From NCBI RefSeq assembly GCF_003626535.1, contig NZ_RBAL01000002.1:62001-126000 (forward strand): a stretch of DNA of 64,000 nt, in the 5' to 3' direction. This document shows, in pieces, positions 1 to 6,833 of the stretch. The notes beneath the pieces are model-generated. The model saw only the letters and a list, made by a program, of their open reading frames with translations. It was not told where the DNA came from and did not search any database. Source of the stretch: Streptomyces hoynatensis (lineage in GTDB: Bacteria; Actinomycetota; Actinomycetes; Streptomycetales; Streptomycetaceae). Numbering within the stretch: the stretch's first letter is position 1; each line of letters begins with the position of its first letter. Both the position numbers and the translations under genes were made by a program.

Positions 1-410
1 CCGGTGCCCGCGGCGTGCAGGGTCTCGCCGAGGAGCGCCGAGGGGTCGGCCAGGCAGCGGTCGGCGGCCCCGAGGAGGCCCGCCCTGGCGACCACCACGT
101 TGCGGGACAGGTCACGCCCGTCCCCGGCCGCGAGCACGGAGCGCCGCACGAGGAACTCGTCGGCTTCGCCCGCGCGCAGCAGGGCCGTCGCCCCGAGCGG
201 CGCCTGGGGGGCGCGGACCAGCCGGTGGTGCGCCCTGCGTACCCGCACGGTCGTGCCCAGCCAGGCGGCGAGCAGCGTGCTGGTCAGGCCGTCGCTGCTC
301 AGCAGCATTCTGGTGGCGGGACAGGCGAATCGGGCGATGCGCGCGGCAGTGACGGCCGAGGGCCGGTCGGCGAAGTCCGCCGCGGCGGCGGACGGCAGGG
401 GCAGCAGCAT
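1..410 (-). CDS. chorismate pyruvate-lyase family protein (3' end outside window)
   Basis: Partial gene whose C-terminus lies beyond the left edge; about 136 residues are visible. The protein begins MLLPLPSAAAADFADRPSAV. It continues with a stretch like RMLLSSDGLTSTLLAAWLG and, about 45 residues later, LVRRSVL, then SRNVVVAR and LLGETLH. That order resembles the PF01947/DUF98 family, which includes Rv2949c, a lyase converting chorismate to 4-hydroxybenzoate and pyruvate. The residues before the conserved block are Ala/Pro-rich and may not belong to the fold. No ribosome site is strong, so the start is the only ATG in a suitable place. The gene diverges from the glucuronoyl esterase across a 780-bp gap. 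The substrate is inferred from family only, and a UTRA-like ligand-binding role is possible. Confidence 0.55.
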   Translation of the reverse strand, partial: MLLPLPSAAAADFADRPSAVTAARIARFACPATRMLLSSDGLTSTLLAAWLGTTVRVRRAHHRLVRAPQAPLGATALLRAGEADEFLVRRSVLAAGDGRDLSRNVVVARAGLLGAADRCLADPSALLGETLHAAGT

Positions 411-742
411 GGTTCCTCGCGGTCTGCGTCGGTGCCGGCCGGCCGGGCGGCGGCCCGGCCGGGGCACCTCGCGGAAATCGGGGGGCGGTTCAGCAGGGGC
501 TCGGGCGGTGCGCCGAAGGCATGGCCCCAGCGTGACCCGCGGGCCCCGCGGCCGTGGCCGCCCGCCGCCCGCTTCACCCCATCGGGGGAGTTTGCCGCCG
601 GGGAGCCTCAACTGGCCGCCGCTCGCGCCGGGTTGCGTCCGGCGGCCGGACGGGCGCCTTTCCCGGCCGCCCACCGGCCGCGCCGAACCCGGCGGATTCC
701 GGAAGGGGTTCCGGAAAAAAATACACAACTACCGAGAGTTGT

Positions 743-756
743 CCGAAAGGTTTCGG
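743..756. promoter_or_regulatory. Inverted repeat CCGAAA-GG-TTTCGG
   Basis: Two 6-bp arms with a 2-bp spacer, in the AT-richest part of the 780-bp gap between the divergent chorismate-lyase-like and esterase genes. GAAA/TTTC palindromes are a known type of operator in front of Streptomyces xylanase and cellulase genes, so a role in polysaccharide-dependent control is a reasonable inference. It lies about 125 bp upstream of the proposed esterase promoter, which is far for a simple repressor. Apart from this site, the promoter and a short tandem repeat, I see nothing in 411-1189. Confidence 0.35.
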
Positions 757-853
757 AGCCTCGCGGACCGCGTCCCGCTCTTCCGGGTGCTTCATGACCG
801 TTTGTGCGGAAAAGGCGCGTCCGGTGTCTGCCGACGGCGGTGGGAGAACGGAC

Positions 854-909
854 AACCTGAGGAGGTTCCTGTCACGCGTGTTGTCATGTCCTCGGCGTGT
901 TCCTACTCT
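854..909 (+). promoter_or_regulatory. Candidate promoter for the glucuronoyl esterase gene, with upstream dyad
   Basis: A -35 box TTGTCA (881-886) and a -10 box TACTCT (904-909) are separated by exactly 17 bp, a good match to the HrdB-type consensus. Immediately upstream is the dyad AACCT-GAGG-AGGTT (854-867), a possible operator. Transcription would start near 916, leaving a 5' UTR of about 275 nt before the ATG at 1190. Confidence 0.5.
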
Positions 910-989
910 GAAGGCGCTCCCAGGCCGGCTCCGGCACCCCGCAACCCCCCGCACCACCCCCCGGGTCTCCCTCGGTCTCCCGGGGCTCC

Positions 990-1016
990 CCGGTCCTGCC
1001 GGTCCTTCCGGTCCTT
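990..1016 (+). repeat. Three tandem 9-bp repeats (CCGGTCCTK)
   Basis: CCGGTCCTG, CCGGTCCTT and CCGGTCCTT in direct succession within the predicted 5' UTR of the esterase gene. Similar short tandem arrays recur upstream of other genes in the window. Confidence 0.7.
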
Positions 1017-1189
1017 CCGGGGTTCCGCATGTCCGTGCATCCTCCCCGCCCGCCACCACGCCCGCGGCGCCCACCTCCGCCAGCCGAACCGGCCTGTTTC
1101 CCACCATCCTGCGCGCACCGGCAGGTACCCGGCCGACGCCTCGGCAGGGCCGTGCCCGCCGGCCGCGCGCCACCCTCAGGAGGTCCCCC

Positions 1190-2893
1190 ATGCGCTTCCA
1201 CCGATATCGCCCCCGGGTGTGGCTGGCCACGATCTTCGTGGCCCTGGCGAGCCTGGCCTTCGCGAGCCTCGTGCCCGAGGCGGGCGCCGCAGGCAGCCTC
1301 AGGACGGCCGCGGCCACCCCGTTCGCCGACGAGGACGACGGCGCCGACTGCAACGTGCAGCTCCCGGGCTCCACGCCGTCCAGCTCCCTGCTGCCCGACC
1401 CCTTCACCAGGATCGACGGCACCCGCATCACCTCGCGTTCCGACTGGCGGTGCCGGCGGGCGGAGATCAGGGAACTCGCCGAGAGGTACGTCTACGGCGA
1501 GAAGCACAGCGCGCCGCAGAGCGTCACGGGCACGGTCTCCAGGACCGGCATCACCGTCAACGTGTCGGACCAGGGCCGCAGCGCCACCTTCTCCGCGACG
1601 GTCGACCTGCCCAGCGGCACCGGACCCTTCCCGGCCGTCATCGTCTACGGCGGGTTCGGCGCCGACACGGCCGCCATCAAGGCCGCGGGCGCGGCGGTCA
1701 TCAGCTACGACCCCTACGCGGTCGGGGCGGAGGGCACCCCGCGGACCAGCAAGCAGGGCGCCTACTACAGCATCTACGGCTCCTCGAGCAGCACCGGCCT
1801 GCTCATGGCCTGGGCCTGGGGCGTGAGCCGGATCATCGACGTCATCGAGCAGTCGGACGGCAGCATCCTGCGGGCGAACGCCACCGGCGTCACGGGCTGT
1901 TCGCGGTTCGGCAAGGGCGCCTTCGTGGCGGGCGCCTTCGACCAGCGCATCGCCCTCACCATGCCGATCGAGTCGGGCACCGGCGGCGCCCCGATCTTCC
2001 GCGGGGTTCCCGGGGAGAGCGGCTCCCAGCCCCTGAGCAGCGCCTACAGCGAACAGCCCTGGCTGGGCGACGCGTTCGGCTCGTACACGGGCAACCCGGC
2101 CGGGCTGCCGGTGGACACGCACGAGATGGTGGCCATGATCGCGCCACGCGGGCTGTTCATGATGGAGAACCCGCACGTCGACTGGCTGGGCGCCAGGTCG
2201 GGGAGCGTGGCCGCGCTCGGCGGCGCCGAGGTCTACAAGGCGCTGGGGGTGCCCTCCAACATCTCCTACTGGTCCGACGTCCAGGACGGAACCCACTGCG
2301 CCTCCAGGTCGGAGTGGCGCGCGCCCCTCCAGCAGAGCATCCAGACGTTCCTGCTGGGGACGGGCAACCCGCCCGGCGTCTTCCGGATCTCCTCCGCCAA
2401 GGCAGGCAACCTCTCCCAGTGGCGCGACTGGCAGACGCCGACGCTGACCGACGACGGCGGCACGGCCGGCGGCACCGGCGGCGAGGAAGGTGACGACGGC
2501 GGCGAGGAAGGTGACGACGGCGGCGACGAGGGCGCCGTCGGAGGCGGGGAGGGCGACAGCGGCGGCGACAGCGGGGGCGAGGGCAACGAGGGCGCCTGCA
2601 CCGCCAGTTTCCGGACGGTCAGCAGCTGGTCCGGCGGCTATCAGGGCGAGGTGTCGGTACGCAACAACGGCACCAGCGCGCTGCGCAGCTGGACCGTCGG
2701 CATGACCCTGGCCTCCTGGCAGTCCCTCACCAACCTCTGGAACGGGGTGAACACCGGAACGGGCGGGGCCGTCACGGTCCGAAACACCGCCTGGAACGGC
2801 ACGGTCGCGGCCGGCGGCAGCGTCAGCTTCGGGTTCGTCGTCGGCGGCAGCCCCACCACCGCGCCGGGCGACCTGACCTGTACCGCCACCTGA
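1190..2893 (+). CDS. Secreted glucuronoyl esterase (CE15) with C-terminal family 2 carbohydrate-binding module
   Basis: Likely cleaves ester bonds between 4-O-methyl-glucuronic acid side chains of xylan and lignin alcohols, outside the cell. The 567-residue protein has a signal peptide (about 1-33, ending AGA-AG). The catalytic domain carries the CE15 nucleophile motif GCSRFGK with Ser238, followed by Glu261 in PIESGTGG and His369 in DGTHC, completing a Ser-Glu-His triad. A Gly/Asp/Glu linker (about 425-468) then leads to a CBM2 bounded by Cys470 and Cys564, with several Trp suited to cellulose binding. The linker is acidic and partly a 21-bp DNA repeat (2477-2518), unlike the usual Pro/Thr/Ser linkers. 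ATG 1190 is preceded by CAGGAGGT. The frame stays open far upstream, but that part is low-complexity and lacks a signal sequence. Calling the esterase and CBM2 domains is secure; the exact substrate is inferred. Confidence 0.9.
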   Translation: MRFHRYRPRVWLATIFVALASLAFASLVPEAGAAGSLRTAAATPFADEDDGADCNVQLPGSTPSSSLLPDPFTRIDGTRITSRSDWRCRRAEIRELAERYVYGEKHSAPQSVTGTVSRTGITVNVSDQGRSATFSATVDLPSGTGPFPAVIVYGGFGADTAAIKAAGAAVISYDPYAVGAEGTPRTSKQGAYYSIYGSSSSTGLLMAWAWGVSRIIDVIEQSDGSILRANATGVTGCSRFGKGAFVAGAFDQRIALTMPIESGTGGAPIFRGVPGESGSQPLSSAYSEQPWLGDAFGSYTGNPAGLPVDTHEMVAMIAPRGLFMMENPHVDWLGARSGSVAALGGAEVYKALGVPSNISYWSDVQDGTHCASRSEWRAPLQQSIQTFLLGTGNPPGVFRISSAKAGNLSQWRDWQTPTLTDDGGTAGGTGGEEGDDGGEEGDDGGDEGAVGGGEGDSGGDSGGEGNEGACTASFRTVSSWSGGYQGEVSVRNNGTSALRSWTVGMTLASWQSLTNLWNGVNTGTGGAVTVRNTAWNGTVAAGGSVSFGFVVGGSPTTAPGDLTCTAT

Positions 2894-2923
2894 TTCCCTC
2901 CCGCCGTCCGCGTCCGGACGGTC

Positions 2924-2956
2924 CCCGCCCCGGCGCCGACCGGCCGCCGGGGCGGG
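2924..2956 (+). terminator. Hairpin terminator after the esterase gene
   Basis: Twelve-base-pair perfect stem CCCGCCCCGGCG / CGCCGGGGCGGG with a 9-nt loop, 31 bp after the stop codon. It has no U-tract, as is usual for actinobacterial terminators. Confidence 0.75.
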
Positions 2957-3409
2957 AGCCGGGACAGGAGCCGGGCGCCCGGGGGTTCCCGGTGGCGCGC
3001 GGATTCACCCCACCGGGTGGTTTTCGGCATCCGGCCGTGGTCCCCGGGCATCCCGTCCGAGGCGAAGCGTGGTCTTCCGGGTGAGCAGGAAGCCAGCAGG
3101 CGAATCGCGAAGGACGGTCGGAATGAAGCAGCAAGCAGCCGGGGGCGAGAGGCAGCCGGGCACGCGCCGCGAGCCCGGGGGGCGTGATCCGGGGGGCCGC
3201 GGCCCTGGGGCCACCGGACTGGTGGAGGGGCGCGGTCGGAAGGGGAGCGGTCCGGAGGGACGCGAGCCCGGGGGGCGTGATCCCGGGCGCGAGCCGCCCC
3301 TGAGGTCCCGGGCGGAACGGCACCCGCCGGGCGGGGGGTCGGGGAGAGCCGGGCCGCGACGGCCGCGCGCCGCGGCCACCGGGCGCCCGGCCGGGAAGGA
3401 CCGGGGCCG
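2957..3409. other. Intergenic stretch with a 22-bp direct repeat
   Basis: No convincing gene. A perfect 22-bp direct repeat occurs at 3169-3190 and 3262-3283, 93 bp apart. An open frame from ATG 3123, behind AAGGA, runs to a TGA that overlaps the next start in an ATGA arrangement. Its product would be almost only Gly, Pro, Arg and Glu, so it looks like a by-product of GC-rich repeat sequence. Confidence 0.5.
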
Positions 3410-3829
3410 ATGAGCCAGATCCTCGACGCCGGCGGCCCCCGGCCCCCGCTGCGCCGCCGCCTCGCCGCCCGCGCCGCCGTCGCCGCCGCCTGCCTGATCG
3501 CCCACCTGCCCCCGCGCCGCATCCGCGCCCTGCTGTGCCTCCTGCGGCGCGGCGCCACCGCCGCCACGTACGCGCAGGCCCTGGCCGCCCGGCAGGACGT
3601 CACCGCCACCTCGGTCCGCTGTGCGGGCAACTACTGCCTGCAACGCTCCCTCGCCGCCGCCCTGTTGTGTCGGCTGCGCGGCAGCTGGCCCACCTGGCGC
3701 ACCGGCGTCCGCATGCCCCCCTTCGCCGCGCACGCCTGGATCGAGGCCGAGGAGAGACCCGTCGGCGAGCCCGAGGACACCATCACCTACCGCCCCCTCA
3801 TCACCGTCCCGCCCCCACCCGCCGTCTGA
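3410..3829 (+). CDS. Lasso peptide biosynthesis B2-type protein (transglutaminase-like leader peptidase), orphan
   Basis: Proteins of this family (PF13471) are cysteine proteases that remove the leader from lasso-peptide precursors, working with an RRE protein (B1) and an asparagine-synthetase-like cyclase (C). The 139-residue product shows the diagnostic block: Cys76 in NYCLQRSL, the Arg/Leu-rich helix after it, GVRMPPF, then His108 in AAHAWIE. The length suits a B2 domain alone. An Arg-rich helical segment forms the first 50 residues. No precursor, B1 or C gene is recognisable within several kilobases: the neighbours are the esterase upstream and a DUF664 protein downstream. The role is therefore open: remnant of a cluster, protein acting in trans, or a related maturation protease for another small peptide. 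ATG 3410 has only a weak ribosome site (GGGAAGGA). Confidence 0.75.
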   Translation: MSQILDAGGPRPPLRRRLAARAAVAAACLIAHLPPRRIRALLCLLRRGATAATYAQALAARQDVTATSVRCAGNYCLQRSLAAALLCRLRGSWPTWRTGVRMPPFAAHAWIEAEERPVGEPEDTITYRPLITVPPPPAV

Positions 3830-3996
3830 CTGCCCGGCTCCGGCGGGCGGTTGCGGCCCGAGGACCGACGGGCCGTGCCGATGCCCGGGCGTGGCTCCCC
3901 GCGGCGCCGGCCGCCCCGGCGGCTCGGCCCCGTCGGGTGAGATGAGGCGGCAAGAGATACTGGCCTTTGGCCGGAGGCAGAGGAGGAGGACGGCTC

Positions 3997-4506
3997 GTGA
4001 CCGAAGACCACCGCACGGGGCCGCCCAGCCGCGGCACCGAACGCGACACGCTGCGGGCCTTCCTCGACTACCACCGCGCGACCCTCGCCATGAAGTGCGA
4101 GGGCCTGACCGACGAGGAGCTGCGGCGGCGGTCCATGCCCCCCTCCACGCTGACGCTGCTCGGCCTGGTCCGGCACATGGCAGAGGTGGAACGCGCCTGG
4201 TTCCGCCGGGTGTTCGAGGACAACGACGCGCCCTTGGTCTGGTCCGACGAGGTCGACTTCCAGGCCGCGTACGAGGTCGGCGCGTCGACCAGGGCGGAGG
4301 CGTTCGCGGCCTGGGAGGCCGAGGTGGAGCACTCGCGGCGCATCGAGCGGGCGGCGGAGTCCCTGGACCGGACCGGGTACCAGCCGCGGTGGGGCGAGGA
4401 GGTGTCGCTGCGGATGGTGATGGTGCACGTGCTTCTGGAGTACGGCCGCCACAACGGGCACGCGGATTTCCTGCGCGAGGGCATCGACGGCACCGTGGGC
4501 GCCTGA
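3997..4506 (+). CDS. DUF664/DinB-superfamily protein (first of two in the window)
   Basis: A 169-residue member of the DinB-like four-helix family (DUF664), in which three His residues usually bind a metal; several members are thiol-dependent transferases or hydrolases. The family signatures are LRAFLDYHRATLAMKCEGL near residue 18, GLVRHMAEVERAWFRR with the first His, and VLLEYGRHNGHADFLREGIDG near the end with two His. The GTG at 3997 lies behind GAGGAGGA. An open extension to 3967 would encode only Gly/Arg. The paralogue at 29504-30043 shares the same start, middle and end blocks. The gene faces the enolase-superfamily gene, and only about 50 bp separate the two stop codons. The chemical substrate cannot be told from the sequence. 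Confidence 0.85.
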   Translation: MTEDHRTGPPSRGTERDTLRAFLDYHRATLAMKCEGLTDEELRRRSMPPSTLTLLGLVRHMAEVERAWFRRVFEDNDAPLVWSDEVDFQAAYEVGASTRAEAFAAWEAEVEHSRRIERAAESLDRTGYQPRWGEEVSLRMVMVHVLLEYGRHNGHADFLREGIDGTVGA

Positions 4507-4556
4507 GCCCGCTGAGCCCGTTCGAGCCCGCCGGAGCCGCCGTCCGGGCGCCGCGA

Positions 4557-5666
4557 TCAGCCGGTGGGGGGTTCGGCGAAGCGGAGGCCGAGGCCGAGGT
4601 GGTCGGCCTCGAACAGGCGGCCCCGCTCGATGCGTACCGGGGACGGCCCGGCCAGGACGCCGAGGTCGGCGAACCGCGCGTCCTCCACGTCCTCCACCAG
4701 CGCGTCGGCCTCCAGCGCGAGCGCCAGCTGCCCGGAGAGTTCGGGCAGCAGGTGCGGGTGCAAGGCGGCGCCGTGCTCGCGGGCGAGCCCGGCGATGCGC
4801 AGGAACGGCGTGATCCCGCCGACCCGTACGACGTTCGGCTGGACGACGCGGGCCGCGCCCGCCCGCAGGTACTCGGCGAAGCGGTACTCGGTGTGCAGGT
4901 TCTCGCCCACGGCCAGCGGGATGTCGCAGCGCCGGGCGAGTTCCGCGTGGCCCGCCAGGTCCTCGGCCCGCAGCGGTTCCTCCAGCCAGGCCGGCGCGAA
5001 GGCGGACAGCGCGGACGCGGCCGCGAGGGCGCGTTCCAGGTCCCAGCGCTGGTTCGCGTCGATCATCAGCCGGCGCGCGGGCCCGATGATCTCGCGTACG
5101 GCGGCCACCCGTTCCACGTCCTCGGCCGGCTCCGGCTTGCCCACCTTCACCTTCACGGCGCGGCAGCCCGCCGCCACCCACCGCCGCGCCTGCTCCCGCA
5201 ACTCGTCGAGGGAGTAGTGCAGGTTGACCCCGCTGCCGTAGACCTCGGCGCTCTTCCGCCGGGCCCCGAGCAGCCCGGTGAGCGAGCGGCCGGCGCGGCG
5301 GGCTGCGGCGTCCCAGAGGGCCAGGTCCAGGCCGGCGAGCGCGATGGTGGTCAGGCCGCCGCCGCCCGCCTCGTGCAGGTGCTCCCACAGGGGCCGCCAG
5401 ACCGCCCGCGGGTCGGCCGGCCGGCCGGCGGCGGCCCCGGCGATGTCGTGTTCGAGCAGCGCGAGCACGGCCCGCGCCCCGATGCTCGGCGTCCAGGACA
5501 GGCCGTGTCCCTCGGTGCCGTCCGAGAGGGTCACGGTGGTCGCGATCACGTGGACCTCGGGAACGTCCGGGCCCCACGGCCGGGTGAGCGGCACCCGCAC
5601 CGGGCGCGCACTCAGCCCGGCGACGACCGGCGAACCGGCGCGGGAGGCCGTGGTGGTGGGGGACAC
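4557..5666 (-). CDS. Enolase-superfamily sugar-acid enzyme (mandelate racemase/muconate lactonizing type)
   Basis: A 369-residue TIM-barrel enzyme that abstracts a proton next to a carboxylate with Mg2+ help; most relatives with this motif set dehydrate sugar acids. Visible residues are the KxK base motif K172-V-K174, metal ligands Asp203 (IDANQRW), Glu229 (LEEPL) and Glu255 (GEN), and His303/His305 (LHPHLLPE). Where the catalytic dyad normally has Asp on the sixth strand, the sequence reads QPNVVRVGG, so Asn278 stands there. The GTG start at 5666 has AAGGGG 7 nt upstream. The gene follows the pectate lyase and acetylesterase genes on the same strand but has its own promoter with a LacI-type operator. 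It may act on an acid derived from pectin, such as a galacturonate or rhamnonate derivative; that is inference from context. Confidence 0.85.
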   Translation of the reverse strand: MSPTTTASRAGSPVVAGLSARPVRVPLTRPWGPDVPEVHVIATTVTLSDGTEGHGLSWTPSIGARAVLALLEHDIAGAAAGRPADPRAVWRPLWEHLHEAGGGGLTTIALAGLDLALWDAAARRAGRSLTGLLGARRKSAEVYGSGVNLHYSLDELREQARRWVAAGCRAVKVKVGKPEPAEDVERVAAVREIIGPARRLMIDANQRWDLERALAAASALSAFAPAWLEEPLRAEDLAGHAELARRCDIPLAVGENLHTEYRFAEYLRAGAARVVQPNVVRVGGITPFLRIAGLAREHGAALHPHLLPELSGQLALALEADALVEDVEDARFADLGVLAGPSPVRIERGRLFEADHLGLGLRFAEPPTG

Positions 5667-5720
5667 GCGAGCCCCTTCCTCGGCGGGCCGGGCCCGTGGC
5701 GCGGGGCGGCCGGCGGTTCG

Positions 5721-5777
5721 TGAATCGATTCATGAGTCGGTCGGTGCGAGTGTGACAACGCCCCTCCGCCCGGTCAA
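5721..5777 (-). promoter_or_regulatory. Promoter and LacI-type operator of the enolase-superfamily gene
   Basis: On the minus strand, -35 TTGACC (5777-5772) and -10 CACACT (5754-5749) are spaced by 17 bp. Downstream, at about +10 to +21, is the perfect 12-bp palindrome TGAATCGATTCA (5721-5732), with the central CG typical of LacI/GalR-family operators. A repressor bound there would block elongation. No regulator gene of that family lies in the window, so it must be encoded elsewhere. Confidence 0.6.
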
Positions 5778-5889
5778 GACGCCGGTCGCCGCGCCTCCAC
5801 ACGGTGCCGCCTGCGCGCGGTGCCGCCCTCTCCGCCGCCCGCGCCGCCTCCCCGGGGGCGGGGGCGGCGGCGGTCGGCGTGCCCGTGGG

Positions 5890-6759
5890 TCAGGAGGCCG
5901 GCCAGGTGATCCAGGACTCGGGGATCTCCTCGTCGAGCCGCCTGGTGTCCCGGTTGCCGAGGACCCCCTGCGCCAGGAGCTGCCGGGCGACCAGGCGGGC
6001 CACCTCGATCGCGCCCGGCGGGTTGAAGTGGGTGTTGTCCTCCTCGGTGTCCGTCCAGTTGAAGTAGCGCTTCGTCGCCTCGGCCCCGAGTTTCTGCCAC
6101 AGGTCGAGCGAGAGCGCCTGGATGTCGAGCAGCGGCACCCCCTCCGCCGCCGCCAGGGCACGCATCGCCGCCGGGTACTCGCCGTGGGTCGGCTGGGCGT
6201 TGCCCTCGGCGTCGAACCTGCGGCGTTCCACCGGGGTCGCGAGCACCGGCACCGCCCCGCGCTCCCGCGCCCCGGCCACGTACCGGCGCAGGTAGTCCTG
6301 GTAGGTGCTCCACGGCTCGGTGTAGCGGGTGGGGTCCTCGCTCTTCTCGTCGTTGTGGGCGAACTGGACGAGGAGCAGGTCGCCGCGGCCGATCGACGCC
6401 CCGATCTCCGCGAGGTGGCCCTCGTCGGCGAAGCTCTTCGAACTGCGGCCGTTCAGCGCCCGGTTGTCCACGGTCAGGCGAGGGCCGAGGAAGAAGGGCA
6501 ACGCCATGCCCCAGCCGGTCTCGGGGGCGGCGTCGGCGTACTTCCGGGCGGCGGTCGAGTCGCCGGCGAGGTAGAGGGTGCGGGGCACCGGGGCGGTCTC
6601 CTCTCGGTCGTGGGCCAGGGCTGCGGGCGCCGCGGCCAGGCCGAGCGGCAGGCCGGCCAGGGCCGCGAGCAGGAGGCGGCGGCCCGGTAAGGCGGGGGCG
6701 CGGGGGCCGGAAGGGGCGGGAGAGGCGGGGGTGCCGGCGGCGTCGGGGGCGGCGGTCAT
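5890..6759 (-). CDS. Secreted rhamnogalacturonan acetylesterase-like GDSL hydrolase (CE12)
   Basis: Likely removes acetyl groups from pectic rhamnogalacturonan outside the cell, opening it to lyases. The 289-residue protein has a long N-terminus with a Tat-like or Sec signal (PGRRLLLAALAGLPLG, cleavage after ALA near 49). It shows the SGNH blocks: LAGDSTAA with Ser68, NRALNGRSSKSF, AHNDEK, and the C-terminal dyad Asp241-x-x-His244 in DNTHFNPPGA. Spacing and the GDST variant fit CE12. The ATG is preceded by GGAGG at good distance. It lies 74 bp after the pectate lyase on the same strand, so the two are probably co-transcribed. Confidence 0.85.
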   Translation of the reverse strand: MTAAPDAAGTPASPAPSGPRAPALPGRRLLLAALAGLPLGLAAAPAALAHDREETAPVPRTLYLAGDSTAARKYADAAPETGWGMALPFFLGPRLTVDNRALNGRSSKSFADEGHLAEIGASIGRGDLLLVQFAHNDEKSEDPTRYTEPWSTYQDYLRRYVAGARERGAVPVLATPVERRRFDAEGNAQPTHGEYPAAMRALAAAEGVPLLDIQALSLDLWQKLGAEATKRYFNWTDTEEDNTHFNPPGAIEVARLVARQLLAQGVLGNRDTRRLDEEIPESWITWPAS

Positions 6760-6833
6760 GGGGTGGTGCCTCCGGGTGGGGACGGGGGTGGGGACGGGCG
6801 GAAGCGGGGCGCGGAGGGGTGCGCCGGGCGGGG

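Noticed and set aside
554..1189. Long open frame upstream of the esterase ATG
   Set aside because: The in-frame extension is low-complexity Pro/Arg/Ala sequence, and the ATG at 1190 has a strong ribosome site and starts a signal peptide.
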